From positions 40,117 to 104,116 of the forward strand of contig DBBU01000049.1 in assembly GCA_002292365.1 (NCBI GenBank): a DNA stretch of 64,000 bases, read 5' to 3'. A program made the translations under genes and the position numbers. Each line of letters opens with the position of its first letter. Position 1 is the first letter of the stretch. This DNA is from Flammeovirgaceae bacterium UBA976. GTDB lineage: Bacteria > Bacteroidota > Bacteroidia > Cytophagales > Cyclobacteriaceae. Positions 1 to 10,056 of the stretch are shown piece after piece. The notes beneath the pieces are model-generated. The model saw only the letters and a program-made list of their open reading frames with translations. It did not search any database and had not been told where the DNA came from.

Positions 1-3000
1 ATTGAGCCTTACCACCTAAAGGCTGTTGGGTGATCAATGAATAAGGCCCGATCGATCTAGCGTGCATTTTATCATCTACTAAGTGCCCCAATTTCAGCAT
101 GTATGCAATACCCACCGTCACTGGTTGATCAAACTTTTCGCCCGTCAATCCATCATAAAGATACGTCCGCCCGAAAGAGGGTAATCCCGCTTCTTTCAAT
201 TCATTTTGAACTTGCTCCTCAGTCGCTCCATCAAAAATAGGTGTCGCATAAGTTCTATTCAGCTTCTTTCCTGCCCATGCCAAAACGGTTTCATATATTT
301 GGCCAATATTCATACGGGAAGGAACCCCTAGAGGATTCAAAACGATATCCATGGGTGTGCCATCTTCCATAAAAGGCATGTCTTCATCACGAACGATTTT
401 AGCCACAACACCCTTATTACCATGGCGACCTGCCATCTTATCTCCTACTTTTAGTTTACGCTTTTTGGCTATATAAACTTTAGCTAGTTTCATAATGCCT
501 GCAGGAAGTTCATCGCCCACTTCATAGGTAAATCTTTCTCGTTTAAACAGACCCGTAAATTCATTCCTCTTTGTAATATATCGCTTGATCAAACTGAAAA
601 TTAATTCATTTGTCTCAGCATCCTTAACCCATTCTTCATGTGCTAAATCACTTATAAGATTGGACTCTTCGGGAACAGAATACGTACTTTCATCTCTGAA
701 AATATTTTTGGTAGGAAATAAATTCTCTTCTATATTCTTTCTCGAAAATTTAGCTCCTTTTGACATAACTGGTTCACCAAACTTATGATTGATTCCCTGA
801 CATATATTACCCTCCAACAATGTGACAAGTTTATCCACCATTTGGTTTCTAACTTCAGTCAACTCAGCACCGTATTTTTCTTTGAGCACCTCTACCGCCT
901 TTTTCGTTCTTGCCCTGAGATCCTTATCTTTTTTAGGGCGAGCAAATAGCTTGGTTTCAATAACTACTCCCGTTAATGAAGGTTTTGCCTTTAAAGAAGC
1001 ATCTTTTACATCACCTGCTTTATCTCCGAAAATAGCTCTTAATAATTTCTCTTCAGGGGTTGGATCCGATTCTCCCTTTGGGGTGATCTTACCAATCATA
1101 ATATCCCCTTCCTTGATCTCCGCACCGATGCGTATGATCCCATCTTCATCTAAATTCTTCACAGCCTCTTCACTTACATTAGGAATTTCTGAAGTTAATT
1201 CTTCTAAACCCCTTTTAGTATCCCTGACCTCGAGTTCAAACGAATCAATATGTATAGAAGTAAAGACATCTTCGCGAACCACACGATCTGAAATAACGAT
1301 TGCATCTTCAAAATTATAACCTTGCCATGGCATGTAAGCTACCATAAGGTTACGCCCCAGCGCAAGCTCACCTTGCTCAGTAGCAAACCCTTGACAAAGA
1401 GGTTGTCCTTTCGACACCCTCTCGCCTTTCAGCACTATGGGCTTAAGATTTACTGAGGTATCTTGATTAGTTCTACGAAATTTTATTAACTCATAAGTCG
1501 CAGTATCTTTATCAAAAGACAAGATTTTTTCATTTTCATCCTGATCATATTTTACGGTGATCATCTTAGCATCAACATATTCTACAATACCATCAGCCTC
1601 CGCTAAGATCAAAGAGCGCGAATCTAAAGCTACCCTACTCTCCAAACCTGTACCTACAATGGGTGCCTCAGGAATTAAAAGTGGAACTGCTTGACGCTGC
1701 ATGTTAGACCCCATTAATGCCCTGTTTGCATCATCGTGCTCAAGAAAAGGAATCATTGAAGCGGCTACCGATACAATTTGGTTTGGAGCTACATCCATAT
1801 AGGTCAAATCTTTTGGCTCGACGACCGGAAAGTCACCTTCGAACCTTGCCTTTACCTTATCATTTAAGAATTTACCCTCATCGTTTAATGGTGCATTGGC
1901 CTGTGCAATGTTGAATGTATCCTCTTCCTCTGCTGTCAAATACCTGACGTTTCCGGACATGTCAACTTTTCCCTCGCCTACCTCTCGATAGGGCGTCTCA
2001 ATAAAGCCCATCTGATTCACCTTGGCATGTACACACAAGGAAGAAATCAAACCAATATTCGGACCTTCGGGAGTTTCAATTGTACACAATCGACCATAAT
2101 GGGTATAATGAACATCTCTTACTTCAAATCCAGCTCTTTCTCTTGAAAGACCACCAGGCCCTAGTGCAGACATTCTTCTTTTATGGGTAACCTCTGCCAA
2201 TGGATTGGTTTGATCCATGAACTGAGACAGTTGATTAGTTCCAAAAAAGGAGTTGATTACCGAAGATAAAGTTCTGGCGTTAATCAAATCGACAGGTTTG
2301 AAATCCTCGTTATCTCGTACATTCATCCGCTCCCTGATGGTTCTTGCCATTCTTGACAAGCCCACGCCAAATTGCGCATAAAGTTGCTCACCAACCGTTC
2401 TTACTCTTCTATTACTTAAGTGATCAATGTCGTCAACAAGTGTCTTGCTGTTGATCAAACCGATTAAATACTTAATGATAAGAATAATATCTTCACTCGT
2501 CAAAACACGCTTATCGTAGCCTGTCGAGAGTCCTAACTTTTTATTAATTCTATATCTACCTACTTCTCCCAAATCATATCTTTTCTCACTAAAAAATAGA
2601 TTTTGAATAATATCTCGTGCTGTCTGCTCGTCAGGAGCCTCGGTATTTCTTAATTGACGATAAATGGTCTCAACGGCTTCCTTTTCAGAATTTGATTGAT
2701 CTTTTTGAAGAGTATTGTAAATAATAGAATAATCGGTAACATTCACCTCTTTTCGATGGAGAATAATAGACTTACTTCCTGAATCAAGAATGGTTTGTAT
2801 GTCTTCTTCCTTCAACACACTATCCCGCTCAAGAACTACCTCATTTCGATCAATAGAGACTACTTCTCCTGTATCTTCATCAACAAAATCTTCAATCCAA
2901 GTACGCAATACTCTTGCTGCTAGTCGACGATCGATGACTTTTTTAAGTTCTTTTTGAGTAGCCTCAACCTCCTCAGATAATCCAAATAAATCTAGTATGT

Positions 3001-3643
3001 CTTTGTCAGTACCGTACCCAATTGATCTGAGTAAAGTCGTAATTGGAAACTTTTTCTTTCGATCAATGTAAGCATACATAACATTATTTACATCTGTTGC
3101 AAATTCTATCCATGACCCTTTAAAAGGAATGATTCGGGCCGAATACAGCAACGTACCGTTTGTGTGTTTACTTTGAGCAAAAAACACTCCTGGTGACCTG
3201 TGTAGTTGGGAAACAATGACCCTCTCTGCTCCGTTGATAACAAAAGAGCCCTTATCGGTCATGTACGGGATGTTCCCTAAGAACACCTCCTGCTCAATAG
3301 TCTCAAACTCTTCGTTTTCTCTATCGTTGCAAAGTAATCTCAACTTGGCTTTTAAGGGTACTGAATACGTCAACCCTCTTTCAATCGATTCTTGAATCGA
3401 ATATCGGGGGGGATCTACAGTATAATCAATAAATTCCAATTTAAAATTATCTCGCGAATCAGAGATGGGGAAATTCTCCATGAAAACCTTGTACAGGCCT
3501 TCGGAGTCCCTCAACTCAGTCGGAGTGTCTAACTGAAAAAAGTCTATAAATGATTTGAGTTGTACGTCCAGAAAGTCGGGATAATCTATCACAGACTTAA
3601 TAGATGAGAAATTTCTTCTCTTATTTATTTTTTTGGTAGCCAA
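1..3643 (-). CDS. rpoB: RNA polymerase beta subunit, 3' end cut by window edge
   Basis: Catalytic beta subunit of DNA-dependent RNA polymerase. About 1214 residues are present; the family is usually near 1270-1300 in this phylum, so only the C-terminal tail is missing, and the visible part ends in the conserved QQPLGGKAQ stretch. The start is TTG at 3643 ([12 protein letters not shown]): an in-frame TAA lies two codons upstream and no ATG is available. The rifampicin region around residue 475 reads [20 protein letters not shown] followed by MSALGPGG, with the wild-type Ser and His positions, so no classical rifampicin-resistance substitution is seen. The active-site lysine segment [14 protein letters not shown] lies near residue 1065. 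It is the last visible gene of the L11-L10-rpoB operon and is separated from rplL by a hairpin; rpoC would follow outside the window. Confidence 0.97.
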   Translation of the reverse strand, partial: MATKKINKRRNFSSIKSVIDYPDFLDVQLKSFIDFFQLDTPTELRDSEGLYKVFMENFPISDSRDNFKLEFIDYTVDPPRYSIQESIERGLTYSVPLKAKLRLLCNDRENEEFETIEQEVFLGNIPYMTDKGSFVINGAERVIVSQLHRSPGVFFAQSKHTNGTLLYSARIIPFKGSWIEFATDVNNVMYAYIDRKKKFPITTLLRSIGYGTDKDILDLFGLSEEVEATQKELKKVIDRRLAARVLRTWIEDFVDEDTGEVVSIDRNEVVLERDSVLKEEDIQTILDSGSKSIILHRKEVNVTDYSIIYNTLQKDQSNSEKEAVETIYRQLRNTEAPDEQTARDIIQNLFFSEKRYDLGEVGRYRINKKLGLSTGYDKRVLTSEDIILIIKYLIGLINSKTLVDDIDHLSNRRVRTVGEQLYAQFGVGLSRMARTIRERMNVRDNEDFKPVDLINARTLSSVINSFFGTNQLSQFMDQTNPLAEVTHKRRMSALGPGGLSRERAGFEVRDVHYTHYGRLCTIETPEGPNIGLISSLCVHAKVNQMGFIETPYREVGEGKVDMSGNVRYLTAEEEDTFNIAQANAPLNDEGKFLNDKVKARFEGDFPVVEPKDLTYMDVAPNQIVSVAASMIPFLEHDDANRALMGSNMQRQAVPLLIPEAPIVGTGLESRVALDSRSLILAEADGIVEYVDAKMITVKYDQDENEKILSFDKDTATYELIKFRRTNQDTSVNLKPIVLKGERVSKGQPLCQGFATEQGELALGRNLMVAYMPWQGYNFEDAIVISDRVVREDVFTSIHIDSFELEVRDTKRGLEELTSEIPNVSEEAVKNLDEDGIIRIGAEIKEGDIMIGKITPKGESDPTPEEKLLRAIFGDKAGDVKDASLKAKPSLTGVVIETKLFARPKKDKDLRARTKKAVEVLKEKYGAELTEVRNQMVDKLVTLLEGNICQGINHKFGEPVMSKGAKFSRKNIEENLFPTKNIFRDESTYSVPEESNLISDLAHEEWVKDAETNELIFSLIKRYITKRNEFTGLFKRERFTYEVGDELPAGIMKLAKVYIAKKRKLKVGDKMAGRHGNKGVVAKIVRDEDMPFMEDGTPMDIVLNPLGVPSRMNIGQIYETVLAWAGKKLNRTYATPIFDGATEEQVQNELKEAGLPSFGRTYLYDGLTGEKFDQPVTVGIAYMLKLGHLVDDKMHARSIGPYSLITQQPLGGKAQ

Positions 3644-3703
3644 GGATTAAACAAGTTATTTTTAAACTACATTACACGTTCGTCGTACCTAAGTACAAAC
3701 AGG

Positions 3704-3729
3704 AAAAGACCTGACCAAATGGCCAGGCC
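3704..3729 (-). terminator. Attenuator-like hairpin between rplL and rpoB
   Basis: In the minus-strand RNA a nine-base stem GGCCUGGCC/GGUCAGGUC closes on an AUUU loop and is followed by UUUU. Seven pairs are Watson-Crick and two are G-U, so the stem is formed well only in the transcribed strand. Position between L12 and beta matches the place where other bacteria use partial termination to lower rpoB relative to ribosomal protein output. The short U tract suggests partial rather than full termination. Function is inferred. Confidence 0.6.
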
Positions 3730-3753
3730 TACTTCCAAGATTCTAAGTAGAAT

Positions 3754-4128
3754 TTACTTTAATTCTACTTCCGCTCCAGCTTCTTCCAGTTGCTTTTTGA
3801 GACCTTCTGCCTCTTCTTTAGCAAGACCTTCTTTTACCGACTTTGGAGCAGAATCCACAAGATCTTTAGCCTCTTTTAGACCTAACCCTGTCAATTCTTT
3901 TACCAGCTTCACGATTGCCAATTTGGCACCCCCTGGTGCTTTCAATATCACATCGAAAGATGACTTTTCTTCAGCAGCCTCTCCGCCACCAGAACTTGCT
4001 GCCATTACTGGAGCAGCTGCTGCTGCTGGTTCTATACCATATTCATCCTTAAGGATTATTGCTAACTCGCTTACCTCTTTTACTGTAAGATTGACAAGCT
4101 GTTCCGCAAATTCTTTTAAATCCGCCAT
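3754..4128 (-). CDS. rplL: 50S ribosomal protein L7/L12
   Basis: Stalk protein that recruits translational GTPases to the ribosome. The 124-residue length is typical. The N-terminal dimerisation helix (residues 1-32) is followed by an Ala/Gly-rich hinge ([15 protein letters not shown]) and a C-terminal domain with the hallmark [12 protein letters not shown] and [15 protein letters not shown] segments. ATG start at 4128. It follows rplJ by 29 bases and precedes the hairpin before rpoB, the normal bacterial order. Confidence 0.98.
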   Translation of the reverse strand: MADLKEFAEQLVNLTVKEVSELAIILKDEYGIEPAAAAAPVMAASSGGGEAAEEKSSFDVILKAPGGAKLAIVKLVKELTGLGLKEAKDLVDSAPKSVKEGLAKEEAEGLKKQLEEAGAEVELK

Positions 4129-4157
4129 TTTAATTTGTTAATTTATTGATCAATTAT

Positions 4158-4685
4158 TTATTGTCTTTCAGATAATGCCTTCATTATTCCAGCTAATTTG
4201 CCACCCCCACTCTGTAGAGCAGTAATAACATTTGTTGCTGGAGTTTGTAACAAGGTGATGATTTCCCCAATAAGCTCTGTTTTTGATTTCAAAACGCTAA
4301 GCGTAACTAGTTGATCTTCGCCAATGAATATATCTGTATTAATGGAAGCCGCTTTAAAATAGGGTCTGCCGTCAACATCTTCCTTCCGATATTTTTGGAT
4401 GATTTTTGCCGGGGCTTTCCCATTTTCTTTTACGAACATCACCCCAGAAAACCCCGTAAGAGTGGCCTGTATGGATGAATAATCCGTATCTAAGTTGTCA
4501 AGCACACGTTTTATAAACGTATTTTTGATAACTTTATACTCAACCCCTTCCTTATAGCACATCCCTCTGAATTTGTTGATTTCGGCAACATTTAGTCCAG
4601 AGGTATCTGTAATATAAAAGTGATTGTTATCTTTGAATTTTTCAGTCAAATCTATAATTAGCTGACCTTTATCGTTTCGTGTCAT
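4158..4685 (-). CDS. rplJ: 50S ribosomal protein L10
   Basis: L10 anchors the L7/L12 dimers to the ribosomal stalk base. The 175-residue protein has the L10 N-terminal domain (ITDTSGLNVAEINKFR, then KVIKNTFIKRVLD) and a C-terminal helix for L12 binding (GGGKLAGIMKALSE). ATG start at 4685, only one base after the rplA stop codon, which points to translational coupling. In other bacteria L10 with L12 represses its own mRNA; no leader structure for this was identified here. Confidence 0.97.
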   Translation of the reverse strand: MTRNDKGQLIIDLTEKFKDNNHFYITDTSGLNVAEINKFRGMCYKEGVEYKVIKNTFIKRVLDNLDTDYSSIQATLTGFSGVMFVKENGKAPAKIIQKYRKEDVDGRPYFKAASINTDIFIGEDQLVTLSVLKSKTELIGEIITLLQTPATNVITALQSGGGKLAGIMKALSERQ

Positions 4686-4686
4686 A

Positions 4687-5385
4687 TTAAGTACTTGCTA
4701 TGATGCTTTTATCAATACTTATCCCGCTGCCCATTGTAGAAGAGAGTGAAATTGAACGAAAATAAGTTCCCTTTGCTGACGCTGGCTTTAACTTTGAGAT
4801 CATATTTAACATCTCAAGTGCGTTTTCGCTAATTTTCTCTGCTTCAAAAGACACCTTACCTATACTGGCGTGGATAATTCCTGTTTTGTCGACTTTAAAA
4901 TCTATTTTTCCTGCCTTGACTTCTGTCACCGCTTTGCCTACTTCCATCGTTACCGTACCTGACTTTGGATTTGGCATTAAACTTCTAGGTCCTAATACTC
5001 TTCCCAGACGGCCTACCTTTGCCATCACTGTTGGCATAGTGATAATTACGTCTACATCTGTCCAGCCTCCTTCAATTTTTTTAATGTATTCATCTAGCCC
5101 TACATAATCTGCGCCGGCTGCCTTTGCTTCCTCCTCTTTATCTGGCGTACAGAGTACAAGTACTTTAACTTCTTTACCCACACCGTTGGGCAAAGTCACT
5201 ACCCCTCTTACCATTTGATCAGCTTTTTTCGGGTCAACGCCCAACCTTATATCTAAATCGACTGAACTATCGAATTTACTGAAAGCGATCTTTTTTACAA
5301 TTTCAGAGGCCTCCTTGATTGTATAAGACTTAGTAGGATCATATAAATCCAAAGCCTTTTTTTGATTTTTTGTCAATTTTCCCAT
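4687..5385 (-). CDS. rplA: 50S ribosomal protein L1
   Basis: L1 forms the mobile stalk at the ribosomal E site. The 232-residue length is normal. Family features visible are [12 protein letters not shown] at the N terminus, the central domain with [18 protein letters not shown] and [11 protein letters not shown], and the C-terminal [20 protein letters not shown] start at 5385, nine bases after the rplK stop. It belongs to the rplK-rplA-rplJ-rplL cluster. Confidence 0.98.
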   Translation of the reverse strand: MGKLTKNQKKALDLYDPTKSYTIKEASEIVKKIAFSKFDSSVDLDIRLGVDPKKADQMVRGVVTLPNGVGKEVKVLVLCTPDKEEEAKAAGADYVGLDEYIKKIEGGWTDVDVIITMPTVMAKVGRLGRVLGPRSLMPNPKSGTVTMEVGKAVTEVKAGKIDFKVDKTGIIHASIGKVSFEAEKISENALEMLNMISKLKPASAKGTYFRSISLSSTMGSGISIDKSIIAST

Positions 5386-5394
5386 ACCCCTAAC

Positions 5395-5847
5395 CTATTG
5401 TACTATTTCTGTTTGAGGAAATTCTCCTTGAACCCTAACCCCCATACTTCTTGCTGTTCCTGCCAACATTTTCATCGCGGATTCTATTTTAAATGCATTC
5501 AGATCTGGCATTTTCACTTCTGCTATTTGCTTAATCTGATCCCAAGTAATAGAGCCTATTTTGTCTCTGTTAGACTCAGGTGAACCTTTTTTCTTTTTTA
5601 TCGCCTCTAATATCAATACCGGAGCAGGTGGCGTCTTGATGACAAAATCGAAACTCTTGTCCGCATATATGGTGACTAAAACAGGCAACAACTGACCCAT
5701 TTTTTCCTGGCTTCTTGCATTAAATTGTTTGCAAAAATCCATTATGTTAAGCCCTTTAGAACCCAAAGCAGGTCCCACTGGAGGAGACGGATTGGCTTGG
5801 CCGCCCCGAACTTGTAACTTAAGATATCCTGAAATTTCTTTTGCCAT
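5395..5847 (-). CDS. rplK: 50S ribosomal protein L11
   Basis: L11 is part of the GTPase-associated centre with L10 and L12. The protein is 150 residues; the N-terminal domain holds the proline-rich [15 protein letters not shown] motif (thiostrepton and release-factor interface), and the C-terminal RNA-binding domain ends in [13 protein letters not shown] start at 5847, one base from the nusG stop, so nusG and rplK are tightly coupled. Confidence 0.98.
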   Translation of the reverse strand: MAKEISGYLKLQVRGGQANPSPPVGPALGSKGLNIMDFCKQFNARSQEKMGQLLPVLVTIYADKSFDFVIKTPPAPVLILEAIKKKKGSPESNRDKIGSITWDQIKQIAEVKMPDLNAFKIESAMKMLAGTARSMGVRVQGEFPQTEIVQ

Positions 5848-5848
5848 C

Positions 5849-6406
5849 TTAATCTTCTTTTTCTACCTGCACGTAATTTAATTCTACAGGTGTATTTCTA
5901 CCAAAAATTTTAACTGTAACATTAAGTTTCTTTCGATCCTCAAAAACCTCTTCGACAGTTCCCGTAAATCCACTGAAAGGTCCATCCATGACCTTGACAC
6001 CTTCTCCAATTATAAAGGGTGTTCCTAAAGTCTCTTCTGTATCTTCTACTTCATCAACCTTTCCTAAAATGCGATTCACCTCATTTTGCCTTAAAGCAAC
6101 AGGATCTTTACTTGTCCCCATACCTCCAGCACCTAAAAATCCAATAACACCTGGAATACTTGTTATTAGATGTTGCGTTTCTCCGAAACTCAAATCGGCA
6201 GAAATTAAAATATATCCTGGAAAAAAATTGCGCTCTCGAACACGTTTTTTTCCATTTCTCATTTCATATACTTTTTCGGAAGGAATGAGCACCTGGGTGA
6301 TGGTTTCTTCCATTCTATTTCGTGCGATTTCGTTGTCTAAATAAGTTTTAACTTTTCTCTCCTGGCCACTAACGGCGCGCACAACATACCATTTCACATC
6401 AGCCAT
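5849..6406 (-). CDS. nusG: Transcription termination/antitermination protein NusG
   Basis: NusG binds RNA polymerase beta-prime and links transcription to Rho or ribosomes. The NGN domain is at the N terminus ([16 protein letters not shown], then FPGYILI), and the KOW domain follows around residues 130-185 ([16 protein letters not shown]). I chose the ATG at 6406 (MADVKWYVV), giving 185 residues. A TTG two codons upstream would overlap the secE stop and add only two residues. The gene starts two bases after secE ends, the standard secE-nusG pairing. Confidence 0.96.
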   Translation of the reverse strand: MADVKWYVVRAVSGQERKVKTYLDNEIARNRMEETITQVLIPSEKVYEMRNGKKRVRERNFFPGYILISADLSFGETQHLITSIPGVIGFLGAGGMGTSKDPVALRQNEVNRILGKVDEVEDTEETLGTPFIIGEGVKVMDGPFSGFTGTVEEVFEDRKKLNVTVKIFGRNTPVELNYVQVEKED

Positions 6407-6408
6407 TG

Positions 6409-6600
6409 TCAAAACTCGTTATAAAACCAGGTCACTGCATTGTCAAAAGCAAGATCAATGACACCTATAAGTAGGGCGAAAATTAATGAGGATACTAGTA
6501 CTAGGATAGAACTATTGCTCAATTCCCCATATCCTGGCCAAGTCACTTTGTGAACAAGCTCGTCATAGGAATCCTTAAAAAATGTTATTATCTGCGACAT
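6409..6600 (-). CDS. secE: Preprotein translocase subunit SecE
   Basis: Small essential subunit of the SecYEG channel. It has 63 residues from the ATG at 6600 (MSQIITFFKDSYDEL). The family signature HKVTWPG sits before a single transmembrane helix (SSILVLVSSLIFALLIGVID). The open frame continues upstream into tRNA-Trp, but those residues are tRNA sequence read through, so the longer start is rejected. It lies 12 bases after the tRNA-Trp 3' end and just before nusG. Confidence 0.95.
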   Translation of the reverse strand: MSQIITFFKDSYDELVHKVTWPGYGELSNSSILVLVSSLIFALLIGVIDLAFDNAVTWFYNEF

Positions 6601-6612
6601 ATTATTTCTTAG

Positions 6613-6685
6613 CACGGGAGGAGGGACTCGAACCCCCAACCAATGGTTTTGGAGACCACTACTCTGCCAATTGAGCTACACCCGT
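6613..6685 (-). tRNA. tRNA-Trp (CCA anticodon)
   Basis: A 73-base cloverleaf on the minus strand. The anticodon loop is CTCCAAA, giving CCA. D stem GCTC/GAGT, anticodon stem GTGGT/ACCAT and T stem GGGGG/CCCTC with TTCGAGT loop all form. The 3' CCA is not encoded. The acceptor stem ACGGGTG/CTCCCGT has a U6-U67 mismatch. It lies between tuf and secE in the super-operon, directly downstream of its own promoter. Confidence 0.96.
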
Positions 6686-6709
6686 ATAACTATGCGCTCA
6701 AAAGGATTG

Positions 6710-6740
6710 CAAAGTTAGATCAATTCAAATTGAAAACAAA
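6710..6740 (-). promoter_or_regulatory. Primary sigma promoter for tRNA-Trp-secE-nusG-rpl-rpoB
   Basis: On the minus strand TTTG (6737-6740) is followed after exactly 19 bases by TAACTTTG (6710-6717), a full match to the Bacteroidota TTG-N19-TAnnTTTG promoter. The -7 box continues as TTTGCAATCCTTTT, identical to the promoter upstream of tRNA-Tyr. The -33 box overlaps the U-rich tail of the tuf terminator hairpin. Confidence 0.75.
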
Positions 6741-6771
6741 TGCGATCCTTAAAATATTTTAGGATCGCATT
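6739..6771 (-). terminator. tuf terminator hairpin
   Basis: Perfect 11-base inverted repeat AATGCGATCCT (6739-6749) and AGGATCGCATT (6761-6771) with an A/T-only loop, 13 bases past the tuf stop. On the transcribed strand the stem is followed by TGTTTTC, so termination may be incomplete and allow read-through into tRNA-Trp-secE. Confidence 0.75.
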
Positions 6772-6784
6772 CATTAAATTGGTT

Positions 6785-7972
6785 TTAGTCTAAAATTTCT
6801 GTTACCTGACCTGAACCTACGGTTCTACCACCTTCTCTTATGGCAAATCTCAATCCTTTTTCCATAGCAATCTTATTAATTAAAGACACTTCTATAGTTA
6901 CGTTGTCTCCAGGCATTACCATTTCTATGTTTTCAGGAAGCACGATCTCTCCGGTAACATCAGTAGTTCTACAATAAAATTGGGGTCTGTACTTGTTGAA
7001 GAAAGGGGTGTGTCTTCCTCCTTCTTCTTTCGATAGCACATAAACCTCAGCTTTAAATTTTTGATGGGGAGTTACTGATGCTGGCTTACAAATGATCATA
7101 CCTCTTTTGATTTGATCTTTTTCAACTCCCCTTAAGAGAAGTCCTACATTATCACCTGCTTCACCTCGATCAAGAATTTTTCTAAACATTTCAACACCCG
7201 TAATGGTAGATTTTAAATCCTCCGCCCCCATGCCGATAATGTCTACAGGATCGCCTGAATTAATCACGCCTCTTTCTATTCTTCCCGTGGCTACTGTACC
7301 TCTACCCGTAATTGAAAATACATCTTCAACAGGCATTAAAAAATCTTTGTCGGTAAGTCTTGTTGGAATTGGAATAAACTCATCTACTGCAGTCATAAGT
7401 TCTTCGATTTTTTCAACCCATTTTGCATCTCCATTAAGACCCCCTAATGCGGACCCTTGAATGATAGGAGTGTCATCTCCTGGAAAATCATAAAAAGATA
7501 ACAGCTCTCTGATTTCCATCTCTACAAGCTCAAGCAACTCAGGATCATCAACTAAATCTACTTTATTCATAAATACGACTAGTGCGGGTACACCTACCTG
7601 ACGCGATAATAGAATGTGCTCACGTGTTTGAGGCATGGGTCCATCAGTTGCTGCCACTACAATAATCGCACCATCCATTTGGGCCGCTCCTGTTACCATA
7701 TTTTTAACATAATCAGCGTGACCCGGACAATCTACGTGAGCATAATGTCTCGTCGCCGTCTCATACTCTATGTGAGAGGTGTTGATTGTGATACCTCTTT
7801 CCTTTTCCTCAGGTGCGTTATCGATCGAAGAAAAGTCTCTCGCTTCTGCTAATCCTTTTCCAGATAGCACAGCAGAGATAGCAGCGGTTAAGGTTGTCTT
7901 TCCGTGATCAACGTGACCAATAGTTCCAATATTTACGTGCGCTTTTGAGCGATCAAATTTTTGTTTTGCCAT
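6785..7972 (-). CDS. tuf: Elongation factor Tu
   Basis: GTPase that delivers aminoacyl-tRNA to the ribosomal A site. The 395-residue length is canonical. Domain 1 holds the P loop GHVDHGKTT (residues 19-27), switch I RGITINT, the DCPGHADY motif with the catalytic His, and NKVD; domains 2 and 3 follow ([27 protein letters not shown] at the C terminus). ATG start at 7972. It lies inside the tRNA-Tyr/Gly/Thr - tuf - tRNA-Trp arrangement typical of Bacteroidota and many other bacteria. No second copy is visible in the window. Confidence 0.99.
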   Translation of the reverse strand: MAKQKFDRSKAHVNIGTIGHVDHGKTTLTAAISAVLSGKGLAEARDFSSIDNAPEEKERGITINTSHIEYETATRHYAHVDCPGHADYVKNMVTGAAQMDGAIIVVAATDGPMPQTREHILLSRQVGVPALVVFMNKVDLVDDPELLELVEMEIRELLSFYDFPGDDTPIIQGSALGGLNGDAKWVEKIEELMTAVDEFIPIPTRLTDKDFLMPVEDVFSITGRGTVATGRIERGVINSGDPVDIIGMGAEDLKSTITGVEMFRKILDRGEAGDNVGLLLRGVEKDQIKRGMIICKPASVTPHQKFKAEVYVLSKEEGGRHTPFFNKYRPQFYCRTTDVTGEIVLPENIEMVMPGDNVTIEVSLINKIAMEKGLRFAIREGGRTVGSGQVTEILD

Positions 7973-8157
7973 TTTTGATAATCCTCAGGTTTTTAATTTT
8001 TATTCTTGTTGTTTAATAATTCTAGTTACTCTTTTTACTCTTTTTTAATAATTTGTACTGTCTACTCTTCATAAACTGTATTTTGTACTTTACTTTTACT
8101 TTATTTTACTCCAAATATTTGTGCAATATAAGTTAAATACACTAAATATCTGAGTAG

Positions 8158-8229
<72 letters not shown>

Positions 8230-8307
8230 TGATTGTTTTTTAAAGGCAAAAGCCCCAAAATTGGAACAATCAACTCCAGAAACCCAATCTTACTACTTAG
8301 TAATCTG

Positions 8308-8380
8308 AGCGGGTGACCAGGTTCGAACCGGCGACCTACAGCTTGGAAGGCTGTCGCTCTACCAACTGAGCTACACCCGC
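8308..8380 (-). tRNA. tRNA-Gly (TCC anticodon)
   Basis: Minus-strand cloverleaf of 73 bases with perfect acceptor stem GCGGGTG/CACCCGC, anticodon stem ACAGC/GCTGT and loop CTTCCAA, giving TCC. No encoded CCA. It lies 20 bases after tRNA-Tyr and 78 bases before tRNA-Thr. Confidence 0.97.
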
Positions 8381-8400
8381 TTTAGATTTATAAAAATACG

Positions 8401-8483
8401 TGGGGGGAGAAGGATTCGAACCTTCGAAGACATAAGTCAACGGATTTACAGTCCGTCCCAGTTGGCCACTTTGGTATCCCCCC
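8401..8483 (-). tRNA. tRNA-Tyr (GTA anticodon)
   Basis: Minus-strand class II tRNA of 83 bases with a long variable arm. Acceptor GGGGGGA/TCCCCCC, anticodon stem ACGGA/TCCGT with loop CTGTAAA, giving GTA. No encoded CCA. It is the first product of the tRNA-tuf transcription unit, about 40 bases downstream of the -7 element. Confidence 0.97.
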
Positions 8484-8524
8484 TAAGAACACTCTTGCTC
8501 ACAGGATACCTATGAAAAGGATTG

Positions 8525-8555
8525 CAAAATTATACGGATTTTCTTTTTATTCAAA
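8525..8555 (-). promoter_or_regulatory. Primary sigma promoter for tRNA-Tyr-Gly-Thr-tuf
   Basis: Minus strand: TTTG (8552-8555), a 19-base spacer, then TAATTTTG (8525-8532), a full match to the Bacteroidota -33/-7 consensus. The sequence after the -7 box is TTTGCAATCCTTTT, the same as at the promoter before tRNA-Trp. It fits as the main promoter of the whole minus-strand block. Confidence 0.75.
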
Positions 8556-8787
8556 TATTTGATTTAAAAAATTAAAAATACTTTTATCCCCTGTCAAAAT
8601 TATATTTTTTTTAAAGAAGCGGCTAAAAAATACATTAGTGTCTCATTGGTGTTTTCTAATTTTAAAAAGAATAATAATTCTCACCTCACTTCTCTTCGAT
8701 AAGTACTCGTTGCCCTTTGTTTTTTTTGAAGAGAAATATTTTTTCAAAACAAACTCAAAAGGATTCATTTTGATTAGTGGAAAATAC

Positions 8788-9296
8788 ATGTTTTTGATAA
8801 TTTTTTTAGTAAAATTCGAACTTACCGTTGGAGGACACCAACACAAAATATCAGAAAGTAAAGGATCATTTTTCTTAGACGATCTACTTTTAGAAACCAA
8901 AATTTATAAAAATACCCCAACTCAGTTTTATGTTCATTATAAAAATAAAATGCATGAAATTGAAATTTTGAGACATATAGATAAGAACATTGATATAAAA
9001 ATTAATGGGAAAAAAGCATCCTTACATGTTAAAACCGATCTTGATCTAATGCTCGAGAAAATGGGCATGATGTCAAAAAAGATCCCTAAAATAAATTAAA
9101 CGCTCCAATGCCAGGTAATATTCTTGATATTTTGATCAGCAAAGAGGATAAAGTAGCCAAAGGTGATCCGCTGCTCATAATGGAGGCAATGAAAATTTAA
9201 AATGTAATCAAGGCTCCCACAGATGTGACTATCCAAAAAATAAATATTTTGATTTGTGATAATGTGGATAAAAATAAAACATTAATTGAATTCTAA
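8788..9296 (+). pseudogene. Decayed biotin carboxyl carrier protein
   Basis: The first part (to the stop at 9099) resembles the N-terminal region of the Bacteroidota biotin-carrier subunit of acyl-CoA carboxylases: KFELTVGG, a short strand-rich segment, then KTDLDLMLEKMGM. The carrier domain resumes in another frame from 9102 (APMPGNILDILISKEDKVAK), reaches the biotin-lysine motif MEAMKI (lysine codon 9192-9194), and then hits TAA at 9198 where family members normally have Glu in MEN. It continues as NVIKAP... to the natural stop at 9296. So there is at least one frameshift near 9095 and one nonsense codon right after the biotin site. The open frame extends up to 8638, but that A/T-rich part has no family likeness. 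Read errors cannot be excluded. Confidence 0.8.
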
Positions 9297-9347
9297 ATTT
9301 ATCAATTGGATAGATACATTATATTTGCTGAGTTTTAAAAAAAATGG

Positions 9348-10052
9348 ATGAAATACAAACGCGTATTACTCAAGTTAAGTGGCGAAGCTTTAATGGGAGA
9401 TCAAAAATATGGCATTGATCCCCAAAGACTTGACCAGTATGCCTTAGAAATTCTGGAAACCAAAAAACTTGAGATTGAGTTGGCCATCGTAATAGGTGGA
9501 GGAAATATATATAGAGGTGTTCAGGCTGAGCATGCGGGGATTGATCGGGCGCAAGGTGATTACATGGGCATGCTTGCTACTATGATTAATGCAATGGCTC
9601 TTCAAAGTGCCTTAGAGAAATATGGTGTTTATACTCGACTTATGAGTGGCCTTAATATGGAACAGGTGTGTGAACCCTTTATTCGGCGAAAGGCCATTCG
9701 ACATCTAGAAAAAGGGAGAATTGTGATCTTTGGTGCGGGATTAGGAAAACCCTATTTTACTACTGATTCTACCGCCAGTTTAAGGGCCATTGAAATTGAG
9801 GCTGATGCCGTTCTGAAAGGAACACGTGTGGATGGTGTTTATTCTGCCGACCCAGAAAAAGAACCCAATGCCATTAAATTTTCAAAAATATCATTCAATG
9901 AAGTCTTTGAGCGAAACCTCAATGTCATGGACATGACAGCCTTCACTTTATGCCAAGAAAATAATCTTCCTATTATAGTGTTTGACATGAATCAAAAAGG
10001 CAATTTAATAAAGATCATAGAAGGTCAAGAATTAGGTACTTTAATCAACTAA
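9348..10052 (+). CDS. pyrH: UMP kinase
   Basis: Phosphorylates UMP to UDP in pyrimidine nucleotide synthesis; a cytoplasmic hexamer of the amino-acid kinase fold. The 234-residue protein starts [17 protein letters not shown] and contains [22 protein letters not shown] and the C-terminal half with DGVYSADP and MDMTAFTLC, all typical of bacterial PyrH. ATG start at 9348; a TATATTTG box matching a -7 element lies at 9320-9327 without a clear -33. It is followed by frr after four bases, a widely conserved pair. Confidence 0.97.
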   Translation: MKYKRVLLKLSGEALMGDQKYGIDPQRLDQYALEILETKKLEIELAIVIGGGNIYRGVQAEHAGIDRAQGDYMGMLATMINAMALQSALEKYGVYTRLMSGLNMEQVCEPFIRRKAIRHLEKGRIVIFGAGLGKPYFTTDSTASLRAIEIEADAVLKGTRVDGVYSADPEKEPNAIKFSKISFNEVFERNLNVMDMTAFTLCQENNLPIIVFDMNQKGNLIKIIEGQELGTLIN

Positions 10053-10056
10053 GATC

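Noticed and set aside
822-1319. 165-codon plus-strand frame inside rpoB
   Set aside because: It is antisense to highly conserved beta-subunit sequence and its product is low-complexity serine-rich text typical of a shadow frame.
3719-4141. 140-codon plus-strand frame across rplL
   Set aside because: Antisense to rplL, with Ala/Ser-rich composition mirroring the L12 hinge.
6601-6639. Upstream extension of secE by 13 codons
   Set aside because: The added residues translate the 3' part of tRNA-Trp, so the ATG at 6600 is the real start.
8638-8787. First 50 codons of the frame leading into the carrier pseudogene
   Set aside because: Extremely A/T-rich, hydrophobic and without likeness to biotin carrier N termini; probably intergenic sequence read as protein.
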